DNA of 64,000 nt, from the NCBI GenBank assembly GCA_027487905.1, contig JAIYCR010000010.1, positions 109,459 through 173,458 of the forward strand. Direction: 5' to 3'. Of this stretch, positions 1 to 10,003 are shown piece by piece (positions within the stretch are counted from its first letter, which is position 1; each line of letters starts with the position of its first letter). A program made the position numbers and the translations under genes. The notes below the pieces were generated by a model. It worked only from the letters and a program-made list of their open reading frames with translations. It was not told the DNA's origin and did no database searches. This stretch comes from Rubrivivax sp. Its GTDB lineage: Bacteria; Pseudomonadota; Gammaproteobacteria; Burkholderiales; Burkholderiaceae_C.

Positions 1-2
1 TC

Positions 3-185
3 GCCGAGACGCTGGAGGGTCTGCCCCGGCACTCGCCGCCGGTGCACGGCATCTTCGCCGCCGTGCCCTACTGCATCGACCTGCTGGGCGGCCCCTACCT
101 GGAGACGGACGCCGCCGTGTGCGCCGCCTTCCGGCCGAAGTCGGCGCGGCGGGCGGTGCCCGAGGCCGGCAGCGCGGCTACTTGA
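3..185 (+). CDS. mogA: Molybdopterin adenylyltransferase, C-terminal fragment (5' end outside window)
   Basis: Only the last 60 codons are present, running in frame from the window edge to a TGA. The peptide contains [16 protein letters not shown] and ends near AFRPKSARR, which is the characteristic C-terminus of MogA/MoaB-type proteins. MogA adenylylates molybdopterin before molybdate insertion in cytoplasmic molybdenum cofactor synthesis. The gene converges on cysE and the two reading frames overlap by 8 bases at their stops, leaving no room for an intergenic terminator. The identification rests on recognising the tail only. Confidence 0.75.
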   Translation, partial: AETLEGLPRHSPPVHGIFAAVPYCIDLLGGPYLETDAAVCAAFRPKSARRAVPEAGSAAT

Positions 186-951
186 CCAGCCGCTCCAGGC
201 GGTCGGCGTCGAAACCCTCGGCCTTCTGGGCGTCGCAGGGCACGCAGTCGGGCACCGAGGCCGACGCGCGCGACAGCTTCTCGATGGCGGCCCACAGCAG
301 CGCGATCTGGTGCTCGTGGCTGGCCGCGTTGTCGATCAAACCCTTCATGGCCTGTGCGACCGGGTCGTCGCCCTGGCTGATGCCGTAGGCGGAAAAGCCC
401 ATGCGGGCCGCGGCGGCCTCGCGCTCGGTCTCCGAGCCCGCGCCGACGATGCGGGCCGGGTTGCCCACGGCGGTGGCACCCGGGGGCACCGGCTTGACCA
501 CCACCGCGCCGGAGCCGATGCGCGCACCCTCGCCCACGGTGAAGCCGCCGAGCACCTGGGCATTCGCGCCGACGATCACGTTGCGGCCCAGCGTGGGGTG
601 GCGCTTGGCGCCCCGGCTGAGCGAGGTGCCGCCCAGCGTCACGCCCTGATAGATGGTGCAGCCGTCGCCGATCTCGGCGGTCTCGCCCACCACCACGCCC
701 ATGCCGTGGTCGATGAACACCCGACGGCCGAGGGTGGCACCCGGGTGGATCTCCACGCCAGTGAGGAAGCGGCCGAGGTTCGAGGTGAAACGGGCCAGCC
801 AGCGGAACCCGGCGCGCCAGAAGCGGTGCGCCAGCCGGTGCAGCAGCACCGCATGCAGACCGGGGTAGCAGGTGAGCACCTCGAAGCGTGTCCGGGCAGC
901 CGGATCGCGCTCCAGGATGCAGTCGATGTCTTCTCGGAGGCGGTCGAACAT
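178..951 (-). CDS. cysE: Serine O-acetyltransferase
   Basis: This 257-residue protein transfers acetyl from acetyl-CoA to L-serine, giving O-acetylserine for cysteine synthesis in the cytoplasm. The N-terminal helical domain starts [17 protein letters not shown]. It is followed from about residue 65 by left-handed beta-helix hexapeptide repeats containing the family signature [17 protein letters not shown] and VTLGGTSL. The C-terminus carries about 70 residues beyond the helix, longer than the usual tail, which may affect feedback inhibition by cysteine. It lies 20 bases downstream of trmJ on the same strand, an arrangement common in Burkholderiales, so the two are probably co-transcribed. 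Confidence 0.93.
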   Translation of the reverse strand: MFDRLREDIDCILERDPAARTRFEVLTCYPGLHAVLLHRLAHRFWRAGFRWLARFTSNLGRFLTGVEIHPGATLGRRVFIDHGMGVVVGETAEIGDGCTIYQGVTLGGTSLSRGAKRHPTLGRNVIVGANAQVLGGFTVGEGARIGSGAVVVKPVPPGATAVGNPARIVGAGSETEREAAAARMGFSAYGISQGDDPVAQAMKGLIDNAASHEHQIALLWAAIEKLSRASASVPDCVPCDAQKAEGFDADRLERLVK

Positions 952-971
952 GGTGAGGGCGGCAACCGGGC

Positions 972-1781
972 TCAGGGCTGGACGCGCTGAGGCGGCAGGC
1001 CCGTTGCCTCGGACGCGCAGTCCGGCGAGGGGCTCGCCAGTGTAGCCACCGCCCCGTGAGCCTGCTGAGGGTCGAGCGCGCGCGCCATGCCGCGCAGGAT
1101 GTGCACTTCGGTGTTCGTCGGGCGCGCCCGCAGCAGCAGGCGCTGCAGCCGGACCATCAGCTTCTTCGGACTGGCCGGGTCGAGGAAGCCGCTGCGCTCG
1201 AGCACGCCGCGCCAGTGCTCGGACAGGCCGTGCAGCGCCGCGCCGTCGGCCAGGCGTTCATCCGGCGTTCGCGGCTGCACCGCGAAGCCCCCCAGCGCGA
1301 GCCGCCATTCATAGGCCAGCAGCTGGACCGATTGCGCCAGGTTCAGCGACCCATAGCCCGGTGCGGTGGGAATGCTCAGCACCAGGTGGCAACGGTAGAC
1401 GTCCTCGTTGGACAGGCCCACGCGCTCCTCGCCGAACACGAAACCCAGGCGCAGCCGATCGCGCGATGCCGCCAGCGGGGCCAGCCCCTCGCGCGGAGCG
1501 GCCGTGGGCGGGCCGAAGTCACGCGGCGTCATCGCGGTGGCGCAGGCGAAGCTGATTCCCTCCAGCGCATCGGCCAGCGTGGGCACGACGCGGGCGGTCT
1601 CGAGCACATCCACCGCGCCGCTGGACCGCGCGCGCGCCTCGTCGGACTGCAGTACCCCCGCATCGGGCGGGGCCACCAGCACCAGGTCGGAAAAGCCCAT
1701 CACCTTCAAGGCGCGGGCGGCGGCGCCGACGTTGCCGGGATGCTGCGGGCGGACGAGGATGAAACGGGTCGGGTCGGTCAT
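972..1781 (-). CDS. trmJ: tRNA (cytidine/uridine-2'-O-)-methyltransferase TrmJ
   Basis: A 269-residue SPOUT-fold methyltransferase that modifies the 2'-hydroxyl of nucleotide 32 in tRNA, using S-adenosylmethionine. The start was set at the ATG giving [20 protein letters not shown], because the open frame upstream is low-complexity and overlaps the divergent suhB. The N-terminal substrate motif [14 protein letters not shown] and the C-terminal SAM-binding knot with [15 protein letters not shown] and [14 protein letters not shown] are both visible. E. coli TrmJ has 246 residues, so the length fits. It is followed by cysE on the same strand. Confidence 0.93.
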   Translation of the reverse strand: MTDPTRFILVRPQHPGNVGAAARALKVMGFSDLVLVAPPDAGVLQSDEARARSSGAVDVLETARVVPTLADALEGISFACATAMTPRDFGPPTAAPREGLAPLAASRDRLRLGFVFGEERVGLSNEDVYRCHLVLSIPTAPGYGSLNLAQSVQLLAYEWRLALGGFAVQPRTPDERLADGAALHGLSEHWRGVLERSGFLDPASPKKLMVRLQRLLLRARPTNTEVHILRGMARALDPQQAHGAVATLASPSPDCASEATGLPPQRVQP

Positions 1782-1980
1782 GGTCTGGCTACACTCTGGG
1801 GTTTCCCCGAAGGACGCAACGGTCCGAGTGCCGCCACTGCCCTGTGCATTGTCGGGCCGTCCTCGTTGAGCTTGTCCTTCGGCGCGCGCGCCCGGCCGCA
1901 GCGCCCCGCTCTTTGTCCCCGCCAACGCCCCCGCCACCGACGCCCCGGCCCCGCCGCGGGCCTGCCATCCGGAATTGCGC

Positions 1981-3387
1981 ATGTCCCAGAACGCCCTGCA
2001 CCCGATGCTCAACACCGCCATCAAGGCGGCACGAGGCGCCGGATCCATCATCAACCGGGCGTCGCTCGACATCGAGAGCGTGGGCATCAGCGTGAAGGGG
2101 CCGCGGGACTTCGTCACCGAGGTCGACCGCCGCTGCGAGGAGCACATCATCGAGACGCTGCTCACCGCCTACCCCAGCCACGGCATCCTCGCCGAGGAAT
2201 CGGGCCGCGAGCACGGGCAGAACGACAGCGAATTCCTCTGGATCATCGACCCGCTGGACGGCACCACCAACTTCATCCACGGCTTCCCGGTCTACGCGGT
2301 GTCCATCGCGCTGGCCTTCAAGGGGCAGGTGCAGCAGGCCGTCGTCTACGACCCCGCGCGCAACGACCTCTTCTTCGCCTCCAAGGGCCGCGGCGCCTAC
2401 CTGAACAACCGCCGGCTGCGGGTGAGCAAGCGCGTGCGCATGGGCGATGCCCTCATCGGCACCGGCTTTCCCTTCCGCCGCGGCGACAACTTCCAGCGCT
2501 ACCTGCAGATGTTCGAGAAGGTGGCGCAGAGCTGTGCGGGCCTTCGGCGCCCCGGCGCGGCGGCGCTCGACCTGTGCTACGTGGCCGCCGGCTGGTACGA
2601 CGGCTTCTTCGAGACCGGGCTTTCGCCCTGGGACATGGCTGCCGGCAGCCTGATGGTGACCGAGGCGGGCGGGCTGGTGGGCAACTTCACCGGCGAGCCG
2701 GACTACCTCTTCCAGCGCGAACTGGTGTGCGGCAACCCGCGCATCTACGGGCAGCTGGTGCAGATGCTGGCGCCCTTCACCACGGTGGTGGCCGAGCCCA
2801 CGGTGGTGAAGGCGGCGCCCTCGGGCGGCACGCTGCACACGCCCGAAGCGGCGCTGGCTGGCGCGGTCCGGGCCGACGCGGCGGGCCGCTCGGAGCCTGA
2901 AGCGGGCGACGCGGCGGGCACGCCCGGCCAGGAGCCCGTCCGGCGCAAGGCGGTGCGCATTCCTCGGGCCGTGGCCGAAGCGAACGCCGCCGCGCAGGCT
3001 CCGGCGCCCCTGGCCTTGGCGAGCGCCGCCCGCAAGCGGGCCCGGCCCGACGCGGTGGTGCCCGCGCCCCTGCCGCCGGACACCCGCTTCCAGGAAGCGG
3101 CCGAGGCGCTCGAAGCGCTGGAAGCACGCCAGGCCAGCGTCGACGAGACCGAAGCGCAGCCGGTCGATGAATTCCTCGAATCCAAGGGGCGGCCCCAGCC
3201 GGCCAGCCGCGAGGCGCGCACCGCTGTGGACGGGCAGGACGGCGACGAGGCGTTCGACGACCTGGACGACGACCACGGCGACGACCTTGGCGACGACCTC
3301 GACAAGGACAGCGACGACCTTGCCGATGAGCCCTCCGCCAGCGGGCGCCGGGGCGCAGTCCGGCACGACGACGACGCGCCCTTCTGA
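1981..3387 (+). CDS. suhB: Inositol-1-monophosphatase family protein with long acidic C-terminal extension
   Basis: The first ~265 of 468 residues form an inositol monophosphatase / SuhB domain. The metal site motif is [17 protein letters not shown] and the C-terminal motif is [12 protein letters not shown]. SuhB also acts in rRNA antitermination in E. coli. The ATG was preferred to an upstream TTG six bases earlier. About 200 further residues are unlike the family: an Ala/Pro/Arg-rich linker, then a segment rich in Glu and Gln, then a strongly acidic Asp-rich stretch near residues 415-450. Because the frame is open and codon use stays GC-rich, the extension looks genuinely translated. It is divergent from trmJ. 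Confidence 0.88.
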   Translation: MSQNALHPMLNTAIKAARGAGSIINRASLDIESVGISVKGPRDFVTEVDRRCEEHIIETLLTAYPSHGILAEESGREHGQNDSEFLWIIDPLDGTTNFIHGFPVYAVSIALAFKGQVQQAVVYDPARNDLFFASKGRGAYLNNRRLRVSKRVRMGDALIGTGFPFRRGDNFQRYLQMFEKVAQSCAGLRRPGAAALDLCYVAAGWYDGFFETGLSPWDMAAGSLMVTEAGGLVGNFTGEPDYLFQRELVCGNPRIYGQLVQMLAPFTTVVAEPTVVKAAPSGGTLHTPEAALAGAVRADAAGRSEPEAGDAAGTPGQEPVRRKAVRIPRAVAEANAAAQAPAPLALASAARKRARPDAVVPAPLPPDTRFQEAAEALEALEARQASVDETEAQPVDEFLESKGRPQPASREARTAVDGQDGDEAFDDLDDDHGDDLGDDLDKDSDDLADEPSASGRRGAVRHDDDAPF

Positions 3388-3463
3388 AGCCCTCGCCGCT
3401 GCAGGGCGGCCAGCGCCTTGCAGCACACTTCGCGCCTCGCCTTCGCCCCGAAGCCTGCTGACG

Positions 3464-4519
3464 ATGAGCCTGCCTGCCCGACCTGCCCAAGCTGCCCAAG
3501 CTGGCCTCCCCACCGCCCCTGCCGCCGCGACCTCGACGCCGTCGCCCGCCGGGGCCACCCGCTACCCCCGCGACCTGTGCGGGCATGGACGCAACCCGCC
3601 GGACCCGCGCTGGCCCGGGGGTGCCCGGGTGGCGGTGCAGTTCGTGCTGAACTACGAGGAAGGCGGCGAGAACTCGGTGCTGCACGGCGACGCCGGCAGC
3701 GAGCAGTTCCTCTCCGAGATGGCCAGCCCGCCGGCTTTCCCGGCTCGACACCTGAGCATGGAGGGTGTCTATGAATACGGCTCCCGGGTGGGGGTGTGGC
3801 GCATCCTGCGCGAGTTCGAGCGGCGGGGCCTGCCGCTGACGGTGTTCGGCGTTTCGATGGCGCTCGAGCGCTGCCCCGAAGTGACCGCGGCCTTCGTGGA
3901 ACTGGGCCACGAGATCGCCTGCCACGGCTGGCGCTGGATCCACTACCAGGGCATGGACGAGGGCACCGAGCGCGAGCACATGGCCCGCGGCATGGCCATC
4001 CTGCAGCGCCTGACCGGGGGCACACCCGGACAGGACGGGCATGTGCACGGCCTGGGCTGGTACACCGGCCGCGACAGCCCCAACACCCGACGGCTGGTGG
4101 CCGACCACGGCGGCTTCGCCTACGACAGCGACTACTACGGCGACGACCTGCCCTTCTGGCTGCAGGTGCGCCGCACCGATGGCGCGCTGGCCCCGCACCT
4201 GGTCGTGCCCTACACGCTGGACTGCAACGACATGCGCTTCGCGCTGCCGCAGGGCTACAGCCACGGCGACGAGTTCTTCCAGTACCTGCGCGACGCCTTC
4301 GACGTGCATTACGCGGACGGCGCCGAGCGCCCCTCGATGATGAGCATCGGCATGCACTGCCGGCTGCTGGGGCGGCCGGGGCGGATGCGCGCGCTGCAGC
4401 GCTTCCTGGACCATGTGCAGGCGCACGAAGGGGTGTGGGTGACGCGCCGCATCGACATCGCCCGCCACTGGCGCGAGGCCCACCCCTTCGACGCCACCAC
4501 CGCCTTCGTCTGGGAATGA
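3464..4519 (+). CDS. puuE: Allantoinase PuuE (polysaccharide-deacetylase fold)
   Basis: This metal-independent type of allantoinase hydrolyses allantoin to allantoate in purine breakdown. The 351-residue protein carries the PuuE family hallmarks RYPRDLCGHGRNPPDPRWPGG near the N-terminus, VAVQFVLNYEEGGE, and GHEIACHGWRWIHYQ. The start is uncertain: the ATG at 3464 gives about 38 residues before the conserved RYPRDL, and no clear ribosome site decides it. The stop overlaps the next gene as ATGA, so translation of the ureide genes is probably coupled. Confidence 0.88.
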   Translation: MSLPARPAQAAQAGLPTAPAAATSTPSPAGATRYPRDLCGHGRNPPDPRWPGGARVAVQFVLNYEEGGENSVLHGDAGSEQFLSEMASPPAFPARHLSMEGVYEYGSRVGVWRILREFERRGLPLTVFGVSMALERCPEVTAAFVELGHEIACHGWRWIHYQGMDEGTEREHMARGMAILQRLTGGTPGQDGHVHGLGWYTGRDSPNTRRLVADHGGFAYDSDYYGDDLPFWLQVRRTDGALAPHLVVPYTLDCNDMRFALPQGYSHGDEFFQYLRDAFDVHYADGAERPSMMSIGMHCRLLGRPGRMRALQRFLDHVQAHEGVWVTRRIDIARHWREAHPFDATTAFVWE

Positions 4520-6351
4520 CCGCGATGTCCGCCACCACTGCCACCACCACCACCACGCTGAACGAACTGAACGCCCTGAGCCCGGACGCCTTCGTGCAGG
4601 CGCTGGACGGCGTCTACGAACACTCGCCGTGGATCGCCGCGGCCGCGGCCGGCCAGCGCCCGTTCGCGAGCCTGGCCGCGCTGAAGCTGGCGCTGGTGGA
4701 CGCGCTGCGTGCGGCCGGGCGCGACGCGCAGCTCGCGCTCATCCGTGCCCACCCCGAGCTGGCCGGCCGGGCGATGGTGGACCAGACCCTCACCGCCGAG
4801 AGCACCGGCGAGCAAAGCCGCGCCGGCCTGACCCACTGCACGCCCGAGGAATTCGCCACGCTGCAGCGGCTGAACGCCGACTACAACGCCCGCTTCGGCT
4901 GGCCCTTCATCCTGGCGGTGCGCGGGCCGCGCGGCACGGGCCTCCAACGCGGCCAGATCATCGAAGCCTTCAGACGGCGGCTGCAGGACCCGGCCGATCT
5001 GGAATTCGCCGAGTGCATCCGCCAGATCCACCGCATCGCGGAGATCCGGCTGGACGAGAAGCTCGGCCAGGTGCCGCGGCTGGGCCAGCGGGTGTGGGAC
5101 TGGGCCGAGGCCCTGGCCGCGCACAGCGACCCGGGCTACGCCGAGCAGGGCCAGCTCACCGTGACCTACCTCACCGACGCCCACCGCGCCGTGGCCGCCC
5201 AGCTGCAGGCGTGGATGCGCGAGAGCGGTTTCGACGAGGTGACGCTGGATGCCGTGGGCAACGTGGTGGGCCTCTACCACGACGCCAGCGGCGGGCGCGA
5301 CCCGAACGCGCGGCGCCTGCTCACCGGAAGCCACTACGACACCGTGCGCAATGCAGGCCGTTACGACGGTCGGCTGGGCATCCTCGGCCCGATGGCGGTG
5401 GTGCGCGAGCTGCACGCCCGCGGCCAGCGCCTGCCCTTCGGCATCGAGGTGGTGGGCTTCGCGGAAGAAGAAGGCCAGCGCTACAAGGCCACCTTCCTCG
5501 GCAGCGGCGCGCTCACCGGCAGCTTCGACCCGGCCTGGCTGGAGCAGCGCGATGCCGACGGCATCTCCATGGCCGAGGCCATGCGGGCGGCGGGCCTGCC
5601 GGCGACGATGCAGGCCATCGGCGCGCTGCGGCGCGACCCGGCGCGCTACCTGGGTTTCGTGGAGCTGCACATCGAGCAGGGCCCGGTGCTGCACGACCTG
5701 GACCTGCCGCTGGGCGTGGTCACTTCCATCAACGGCAGCGTGCGCTTCCTCGGCGAGTTCCAGGGCGTGGCCTGCCACGCCGGCACCACGCCGATGGACC
5801 GCCGCCGCGACGCCGCCGCGGCAGCTGCCGAACTGCTGCTGGCGCTCGAACAGCGCGCCCGCCAGGTGCCCGACGTCGTGGGTACGATGGGCTTGCTGGA
5901 GGTGCCGGGCGGATCGATCAACGTGGTGCCGGGCCGCTGCCGCTTCAGCCTGGACATCCGGGCCACCACCGATGCGGCGCGCGACGACTGCGTGCGCGAC
6001 GTGCTGGCGCAGCTCGAGGCCATCGCCAAGCGGCGCCAGGTGAGCTTCCGGCTGGAGGAGACGATGCGGGCTTCGGCCGCACCGAGCGATGCGGCCTGGC
6101 AGCGGCGCTGGGAAGCGGCCGTGGCCAGCCTGGGCCTGCCGGTGCACCGCATGCCCAGCGGTGCCGGCCACGACGCGATGAAGCTGCACGACCTGATGCC
6201 GCAGGCCATGCTCTTCATGCGCGGCCTGAACGCGGGCATCAGCCACAACCCGCTGGAGGGCATCACAGCGAACGACGCCGAGCTGTGCGTGCGGGCCTTC
6301 GAAGCGCTGCTGCAGGGGCTGGCCCTGTCGCCTGTCAGCCAGGCCGGATAG
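4516..6351 (+). CDS. Fused OHCU decarboxylase (UraD) / allantoate amidohydrolase (AllC-type)
   Basis: A 611-residue two-domain enzyme. Residues ~10-175 are a 2-oxo-4-hydroxy-4-carboxy-5-ureidoimidazoline decarboxylase with LIRAHPELAGRA and the motif ESTGEQSRAGL. Residues ~185-610 are an M20-family allantoate amidohydrolase with metal and active-site motifs GSHYDTVRNAGRYDG, EEEGQRY, LHIEQGPV and AGISHNPLEG. UraD makes S-allantoin, PuuE hydrolyses it to allantoate, and AllC releases ammonia, so this gene brackets the PuuE step. The ATG overlaps the puuE stop; a second ATG lies nine bases on. A poly-Thr stretch follows the start. Confidence 0.92.
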   Translation: MTAMSATTATTTTTLNELNALSPDAFVQALDGVYEHSPWIAAAAAGQRPFASLAALKLALVDALRAAGRDAQLALIRAHPELAGRAMVDQTLTAESTGEQSRAGLTHCTPEEFATLQRLNADYNARFGWPFILAVRGPRGTGLQRGQIIEAFRRRLQDPADLEFAECIRQIHRIAEIRLDEKLGQVPRLGQRVWDWAEALAAHSDPGYAEQGQLTVTYLTDAHRAVAAQLQAWMRESGFDEVTLDAVGNVVGLYHDASGGRDPNARRLLTGSHYDTVRNAGRYDGRLGILGPMAVVRELHARGQRLPFGIEVVGFAEEEGQRYKATFLGSGALTGSFDPAWLEQRDADGISMAEAMRAAGLPATMQAIGALRRDPARYLGFVELHIEQGPVLHDLDLPLGVVTSINGSVRFLGEFQGVACHAGTTPMDRRRDAAAAAAELLLALEQRARQVPDVVGTMGLLEVPGGSINVVPGRCRFSLDIRATTDAARDDCVRDVLAQLEAIAKRRQVSFRLEETMRASAAPSDAAWQRRWEAAVASLGLPVHRMPSGAGHDAMKLHDLMPQAMLFMRGLNAGISHNPLEGITANDAELCVRAFEALLQGLALSPVSQAG

Positions 6352-6433
6352 CCTTCGGCGCCCGCGGCCCGACGCCGCGGCTCCACGCGCCGGCCAGCCC
6401 GGTCGCCCCCAGCGTGCATCCAGGAGCAAACCC

Positions 6434-7258
6434 ATGGACCTCTCTTCGAACCTGCAGGCCTTCCAGGCCTTCCTGAACACCACGATCGCCGACCTGGCGG
6501 TCAAGGTGCTCGCGGCGATCGCGTTCTGGATCATCGGCCGGTGGCTGATCGGACGGGTCATCTCGCTGATGCAGGCGGCGATGAACCGCAACCATGTGGA
6601 CCCCACGCTGACCAAGTACCTCGGCTCGGTGGTGGCCATCGCGCTGAACATCGCGCTGGTGCTGGGCATCCTCGGCTACGCGGGCATACAGACGACCTCC
6701 TTCGCGGCCATGCTGGCCGGCGCCGGCGTGGCCATCGGCGCGGCCTGGAGCGGCATGCTGGGCAACTTCGCCGCCGGCGCCTTCATGCTGGTGCTCAGGC
6801 CCTTCAAGGTCGGCGACTTCGTCACCATCGGCGGCGTGACCGGCACCGTGCACGAGCTCGGCCTCTTCGGCACCACGATGATCACGCCCGACAACGTGAT
6901 GACGCTGGTGGGCAACAGCAAGGTGTTCGGCGACACGGTGATGAACTACTCGGCCCGGCCCACCCGCCGCGTCGAGCGAACCGCGCAGCTGGCCAGCGGC
7001 GTGGACCCGCTGGACGCCATCGCCCGCTTCAAGGCCGCGGTGGCGCAGATTCCCAACGTGGCCACCGACCCGGCGCCGGAGGTGTCGCTGCTGGACATCA
7101 ACCTGGTGGGCGCGGTCATCGCGGTGCGGCCCTACTGCCACACCGACCACTACTGGCAGGTGTACTTCGACACCAACGAGGCCATCGTGCGGGTGTGCCG
7201 CGACGCCGGCTGGCCCGCGCCCACGCCGGCGCAGATCATGAAGATGATTCCCGCCTGA
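6434..7258 (+). CDS. mscS: Small-conductance mechanosensitive channel, MscS family
   Basis: A 274-residue inner-membrane channel, close to the 286 residues of E. coli MscS, which opens under membrane tension during hypo-osmotic shock. Three transmembrane segments lie in the first ~125 residues. The pore-lining third helix carries the Gly/Ala pattern GAGVAIGAAWSGMLGNFAAG, followed by the beta-domain motif RPFKVGDFVTIGGVTGTV. A clear AGGAG ribosome site lies eight bases before the ATG. It sits between the ureide genes and mutS, with 82 bases to the former and 33 to the latter. A second, larger MscS protein is encoded at 31.8-33.1 kb. Confidence 0.93.
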   Translation: MDLSSNLQAFQAFLNTTIADLAVKVLAAIAFWIIGRWLIGRVISLMQAAMNRNHVDPTLTKYLGSVVAIALNIALVLGILGYAGIQTTSFAAMLAGAGVAIGAAWSGMLGNFAAGAFMLVLRPFKVGDFVTIGGVTGTVHELGLFGTTMITPDNVMTLVGNSKVFGDTVMNYSARPTRRVERTAQLASGVDPLDAIARFKAAVAQIPNVATDPAPEVSLLDINLVGAVIAVRPYCHTDHYWQVYFDTNEAIVRVCRDAGWPAPTPAQIMKMIPA

Positions 7259-7291
7259 GGGCGGCCCCACCGCGTCGCGCCGAAGCTGCGA

Positions 7292-9979
7292 ATGCCCGAG
7301 AAGGACCTGTCCGCCCACACGCCCATGATGGCGCAGTACCTGCGCATCAAGGCCGAGCACCCGCAGGTGCTGCTCTTCTACCGGATGGGCGATTTCTACG
7401 AGCTCTTCCACGACGACGCGCGGCGGGCGCATGCGCTGCTGGACATCACGCTGACCACGCGCGGGCAGTCCGCGGGCGAGCCCATCGCCATGGCCGGCGT
7501 GCCGGTGCACGCAGTGGACAACTACCTGGCCCGGCTGATCCGGCTGGGCGAGTCGGTGGCCATCTGCGAGCAGGTGGGCGAGGTGGGCGCCGGCAAGGGG
7601 CCGGTGGAGCGCCGGGTGGTGAGGGTGGTCACGCCCGGCACCCTGACCGAAGGCGAGCTGCTGCCCGAGCGGGCCGAGGCCTTGCTGCTGGCAGTGTGCG
7701 CAGCGCCCGGGGCGTCCAGGGCAGGGGCCGGGGCTGGGGCTTTGTCCTGCGGCCCCGCCGCTTACGGCCTGGCCTGGCTGAGCCTGGCCAGCGGACGACT
7801 CACGCTGGCCGAGTGCCGCCCGGCGGAACTGCCAGGCTGGCTGGCCCGGCTCGCCCCGGCCGAGGTGCTGGTGGACCGCGATGCGGTGCCCGAGGCGGTG
7901 CAGCGCCTGGCCGATCCGGCCCAGGGCGTCGCGGTCGCCGTCCTCACGACCTGCCCGGGCTGGGCCTTCGAGGCCGGGCTGGGCGAGCGCAAGTTGCGCG
8001 AGCAGCTGGGCGTGGCCAGCCTCGCCGGCTTCGGCGCCGAGGGCCTGACGCTGGCCCATGCGGCGGCCGGGGCCCTGCTGGACTTCGCCGAGCGCGCGCA
8101 AGGGCGCAATCTGGCGCATGTGCGCAGCCTGTCGGTCGAGCACGCGCAGGACCTCATCGAGCTGGCCGCGGCCACGCAGCGCAACCTCGAGCTGGTGCAG
8201 ACGCTGCGCGGCGCCGACCAGCCCACGGTGTTGAGGCTGCTGGACAGCTGCCGCACCGGCATGGGCAGCCGCCGCCTGCGCCAGTGGCTGCTGCAGCCGC
8301 GGCGCGACCGCGGCGTGGCCAGCCGCCGGCACGATGCCATCGAGGCGCTCGGCGCCCACGGCGTGGAGCCGCTGCGCGGCGCGCTGCGGGGCCTGAGCGA
8401 CGTGGAGCGCATCACCGCGCGCATCGCGCTGCGCCAGGTGCGCCCGCGCGAGCTGGCCGGCCTGCGCCAGACGCTGGACGGCCTGCCCGCGCTGGTCGCC
8501 ACGCTGCCCCCGGGCTGGCCGGCGAACGACCTGCAGGCGCCCCCTGCACTGGCGGCCCGCCTGCGCAAAGCCCTGGCGGACGAACCCGCCGCGCTGCTGC
8601 GCGACGGCGGCGTGATCGCCGCCGGCTTCGACGCCGAACTCGACGAGCTGCGTGCCATCGGCGCGAACTGCGATGGCTTCCTGCTCGACATGGAAACCCG
8701 CGAGCGCGAGCGCACCGGCATCGCCAACCTGAGGGTGCAGTTCAACCGCGTGCACGGCTTCTTCATCGAGGTCACGCAGGGCCAGCTCGATCGGGTGCCA
8801 GCCGACTACCGACGTCGTCAGACGATGAAGAACGCCGAGCGCTTCATCACGCCGGAACTCAAGGCCTTCGAGGACAAGGCGCTGTCGGCGCAGGAGCGAT
8901 CCCTCGCCTGCGAGCGGCGCCTGTACGAGGCGCTGCTGGACGCCCTGCAGGCACACATCCCGGCGCTTTCGGCACTTGCCACCGCGCTGGCCGAACTGGA
9001 CGCCGTGGCCGCGCTGGCCGAGCGGGCGCAGTCCCTCGGCTGGTGCCGCCCGCAGTTCACCCGAGAACCCTGCATCGACATCGAGGCCGGCCGGCATCCG
9101 GTGGTCGAGGCGCGGCTGGCCGAGCGCGGGCTGCGCTTCATGCCCAACGACTGCCGGCTGGACACCCGCCGGCGGCTGCTGGTCATCACCGGCCCGAACA
9201 TGGGCGGCAAGAGCACCTTCATGCGGCAGGTCGCGCTGATCGTGCTGCTCGCCTCCATCGGCAGCTTCGTGCCGGCGGCGGCCTGCAGGCTCGGGCCCAT
9301 CGACGCCATCCACACCCGCATCGGCGCGTCCGACGACCTGGCCAATGCGCAGTCCACCTTCATGCTGGAGATGACCGAGGCCGCGGCCATCCTGCACACG
9401 GCCACCGAACACTCGCTGGTGCTGATGGACGAGATCGGGCGGGGAACGTCCACCTTCGACGGGCTGTCGCTGGCCGGCGCCATCGCCACCCACCTGCACG
9501 ACCGCAACCGCAGCTTCACCCTCTTCGCCACCCACTACTTCGAGCTGACCTCGCTGCCCGAGCGGCATGCCCAGGCCTTCAACCTGCACGTGGCCGCGGT
9601 GGAGTCGGGCCGGCGCGAGGGCGGCGACATCGTCTTCCTGCACGAACTGCAGCCGGGGCCGGCCAGCCGCAGCTACGGGGTGCAGGTGGCGCGGCTGGCC
9701 GGCATGCCGCAGCCGGTGCTGCGCCAGGCGCGCGCGGCGCTCGAAGCCCTGGAAGCGCGGCAGTCGGCCGGCCAGGCGCAGATCGACCTCTTCGCAAGCC
9801 CTGCCCTCGCCCTCGCCCCGGCAGAGCCACAGGGCGAAGCGAACGAAGCGCTCCCGCTGCGACCCGACCCGCTGCGCGAAGCGCTGGCCGCGCTCGACCC
9901 CGACCATTGCAGCCCGCGCGACGCGCTGCAGGCCCTCTACCACCTGAAGGCGCTAGCCGAAGCGGCTGCCGGCAGCTGA
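7292..9979 (+). CDS. mutS: DNA mismatch repair protein MutS
   Basis: The 895-residue MutS recognises mispaired bases and starts methyl-directed or nick-directed repair with MutL. The N-terminal mismatch-binding domain holds [13 protein letters not shown], whose Phe-X-Glu contact is in the FYE of that segment. The ATPase domain has Walker [12 protein letters not shown] at about residues 634-643, Walker [19 protein letters not shown], and the signature ATHYFEL. Residues ~145-155 hold a short Gly/Ala-rich insertion. The length is slightly above the 853 of E. coli, with the difference mainly in that insertion and the C-terminal linker. Confidence 0.98.
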   Translation: MPEKDLSAHTPMMAQYLRIKAEHPQVLLFYRMGDFYELFHDDARRAHALLDITLTTRGQSAGEPIAMAGVPVHAVDNYLARLIRLGESVAICEQVGEVGAGKGPVERRVVRVVTPGTLTEGELLPERAEALLLAVCAAPGASRAGAGAGALSCGPAAYGLAWLSLASGRLTLAECRPAELPGWLARLAPAEVLVDRDAVPEAVQRLADPAQGVAVAVLTTCPGWAFEAGLGERKLREQLGVASLAGFGAEGLTLAHAAAGALLDFAERAQGRNLAHVRSLSVEHAQDLIELAAATQRNLELVQTLRGADQPTVLRLLDSCRTGMGSRRLRQWLLQPRRDRGVASRRHDAIEALGAHGVEPLRGALRGLSDVERITARIALRQVRPRELAGLRQTLDGLPALVATLPPGWPANDLQAPPALAARLRKALADEPAALLRDGGVIAAGFDAELDELRAIGANCDGFLLDMETRERERTGIANLRVQFNRVHGFFIEVTQGQLDRVPADYRRRQTMKNAERFITPELKAFEDKALSAQERSLACERRLYEALLDALQAHIPALSALATALAELDAVAALAERAQSLGWCRPQFTREPCIDIEAGRHPVVEARLAERGLRFMPNDCRLDTRRRLLVITGPNMGGKSTFMRQVALIVLLASIGSFVPAAACRLGPIDAIHTRIGASDDLANAQSTFMLEMTEAAAILHTATEHSLVLMDEIGRGTSTFDGLSLAGAIATHLHDRNRSFTLFATHYFELTSLPERHAQAFNLHVAAVESGRREGGDIVFLHELQPGPASRSYGVQVARLAGMPQPVLRQARAALEALEARQSAGQAQIDLFASPALALAPAEPQGEANEALPLRPDPLREALAALDPDHCSPRDALQALYHLKALAEAAAGS

Positions 9980-10003
9980 CACCGAAACACCGCAAGGACC
10001 CCC

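Noticed and set aside
1056..2900. Open frame of 614 codons on the plus strand crossing trmJ and suhB
   Set aside because: It crosses two recognised genes on both strands and has no family similarity; it is a shadow frame.
6335..9943. Open frame of 1202 codons on the minus strand opposite mutS and mscS
   Set aside because: High GC makes long antisense frames common. Its translation is rich in Arg, Gly, His and Gln without domains, and it covers the conserved MutS reading frame.
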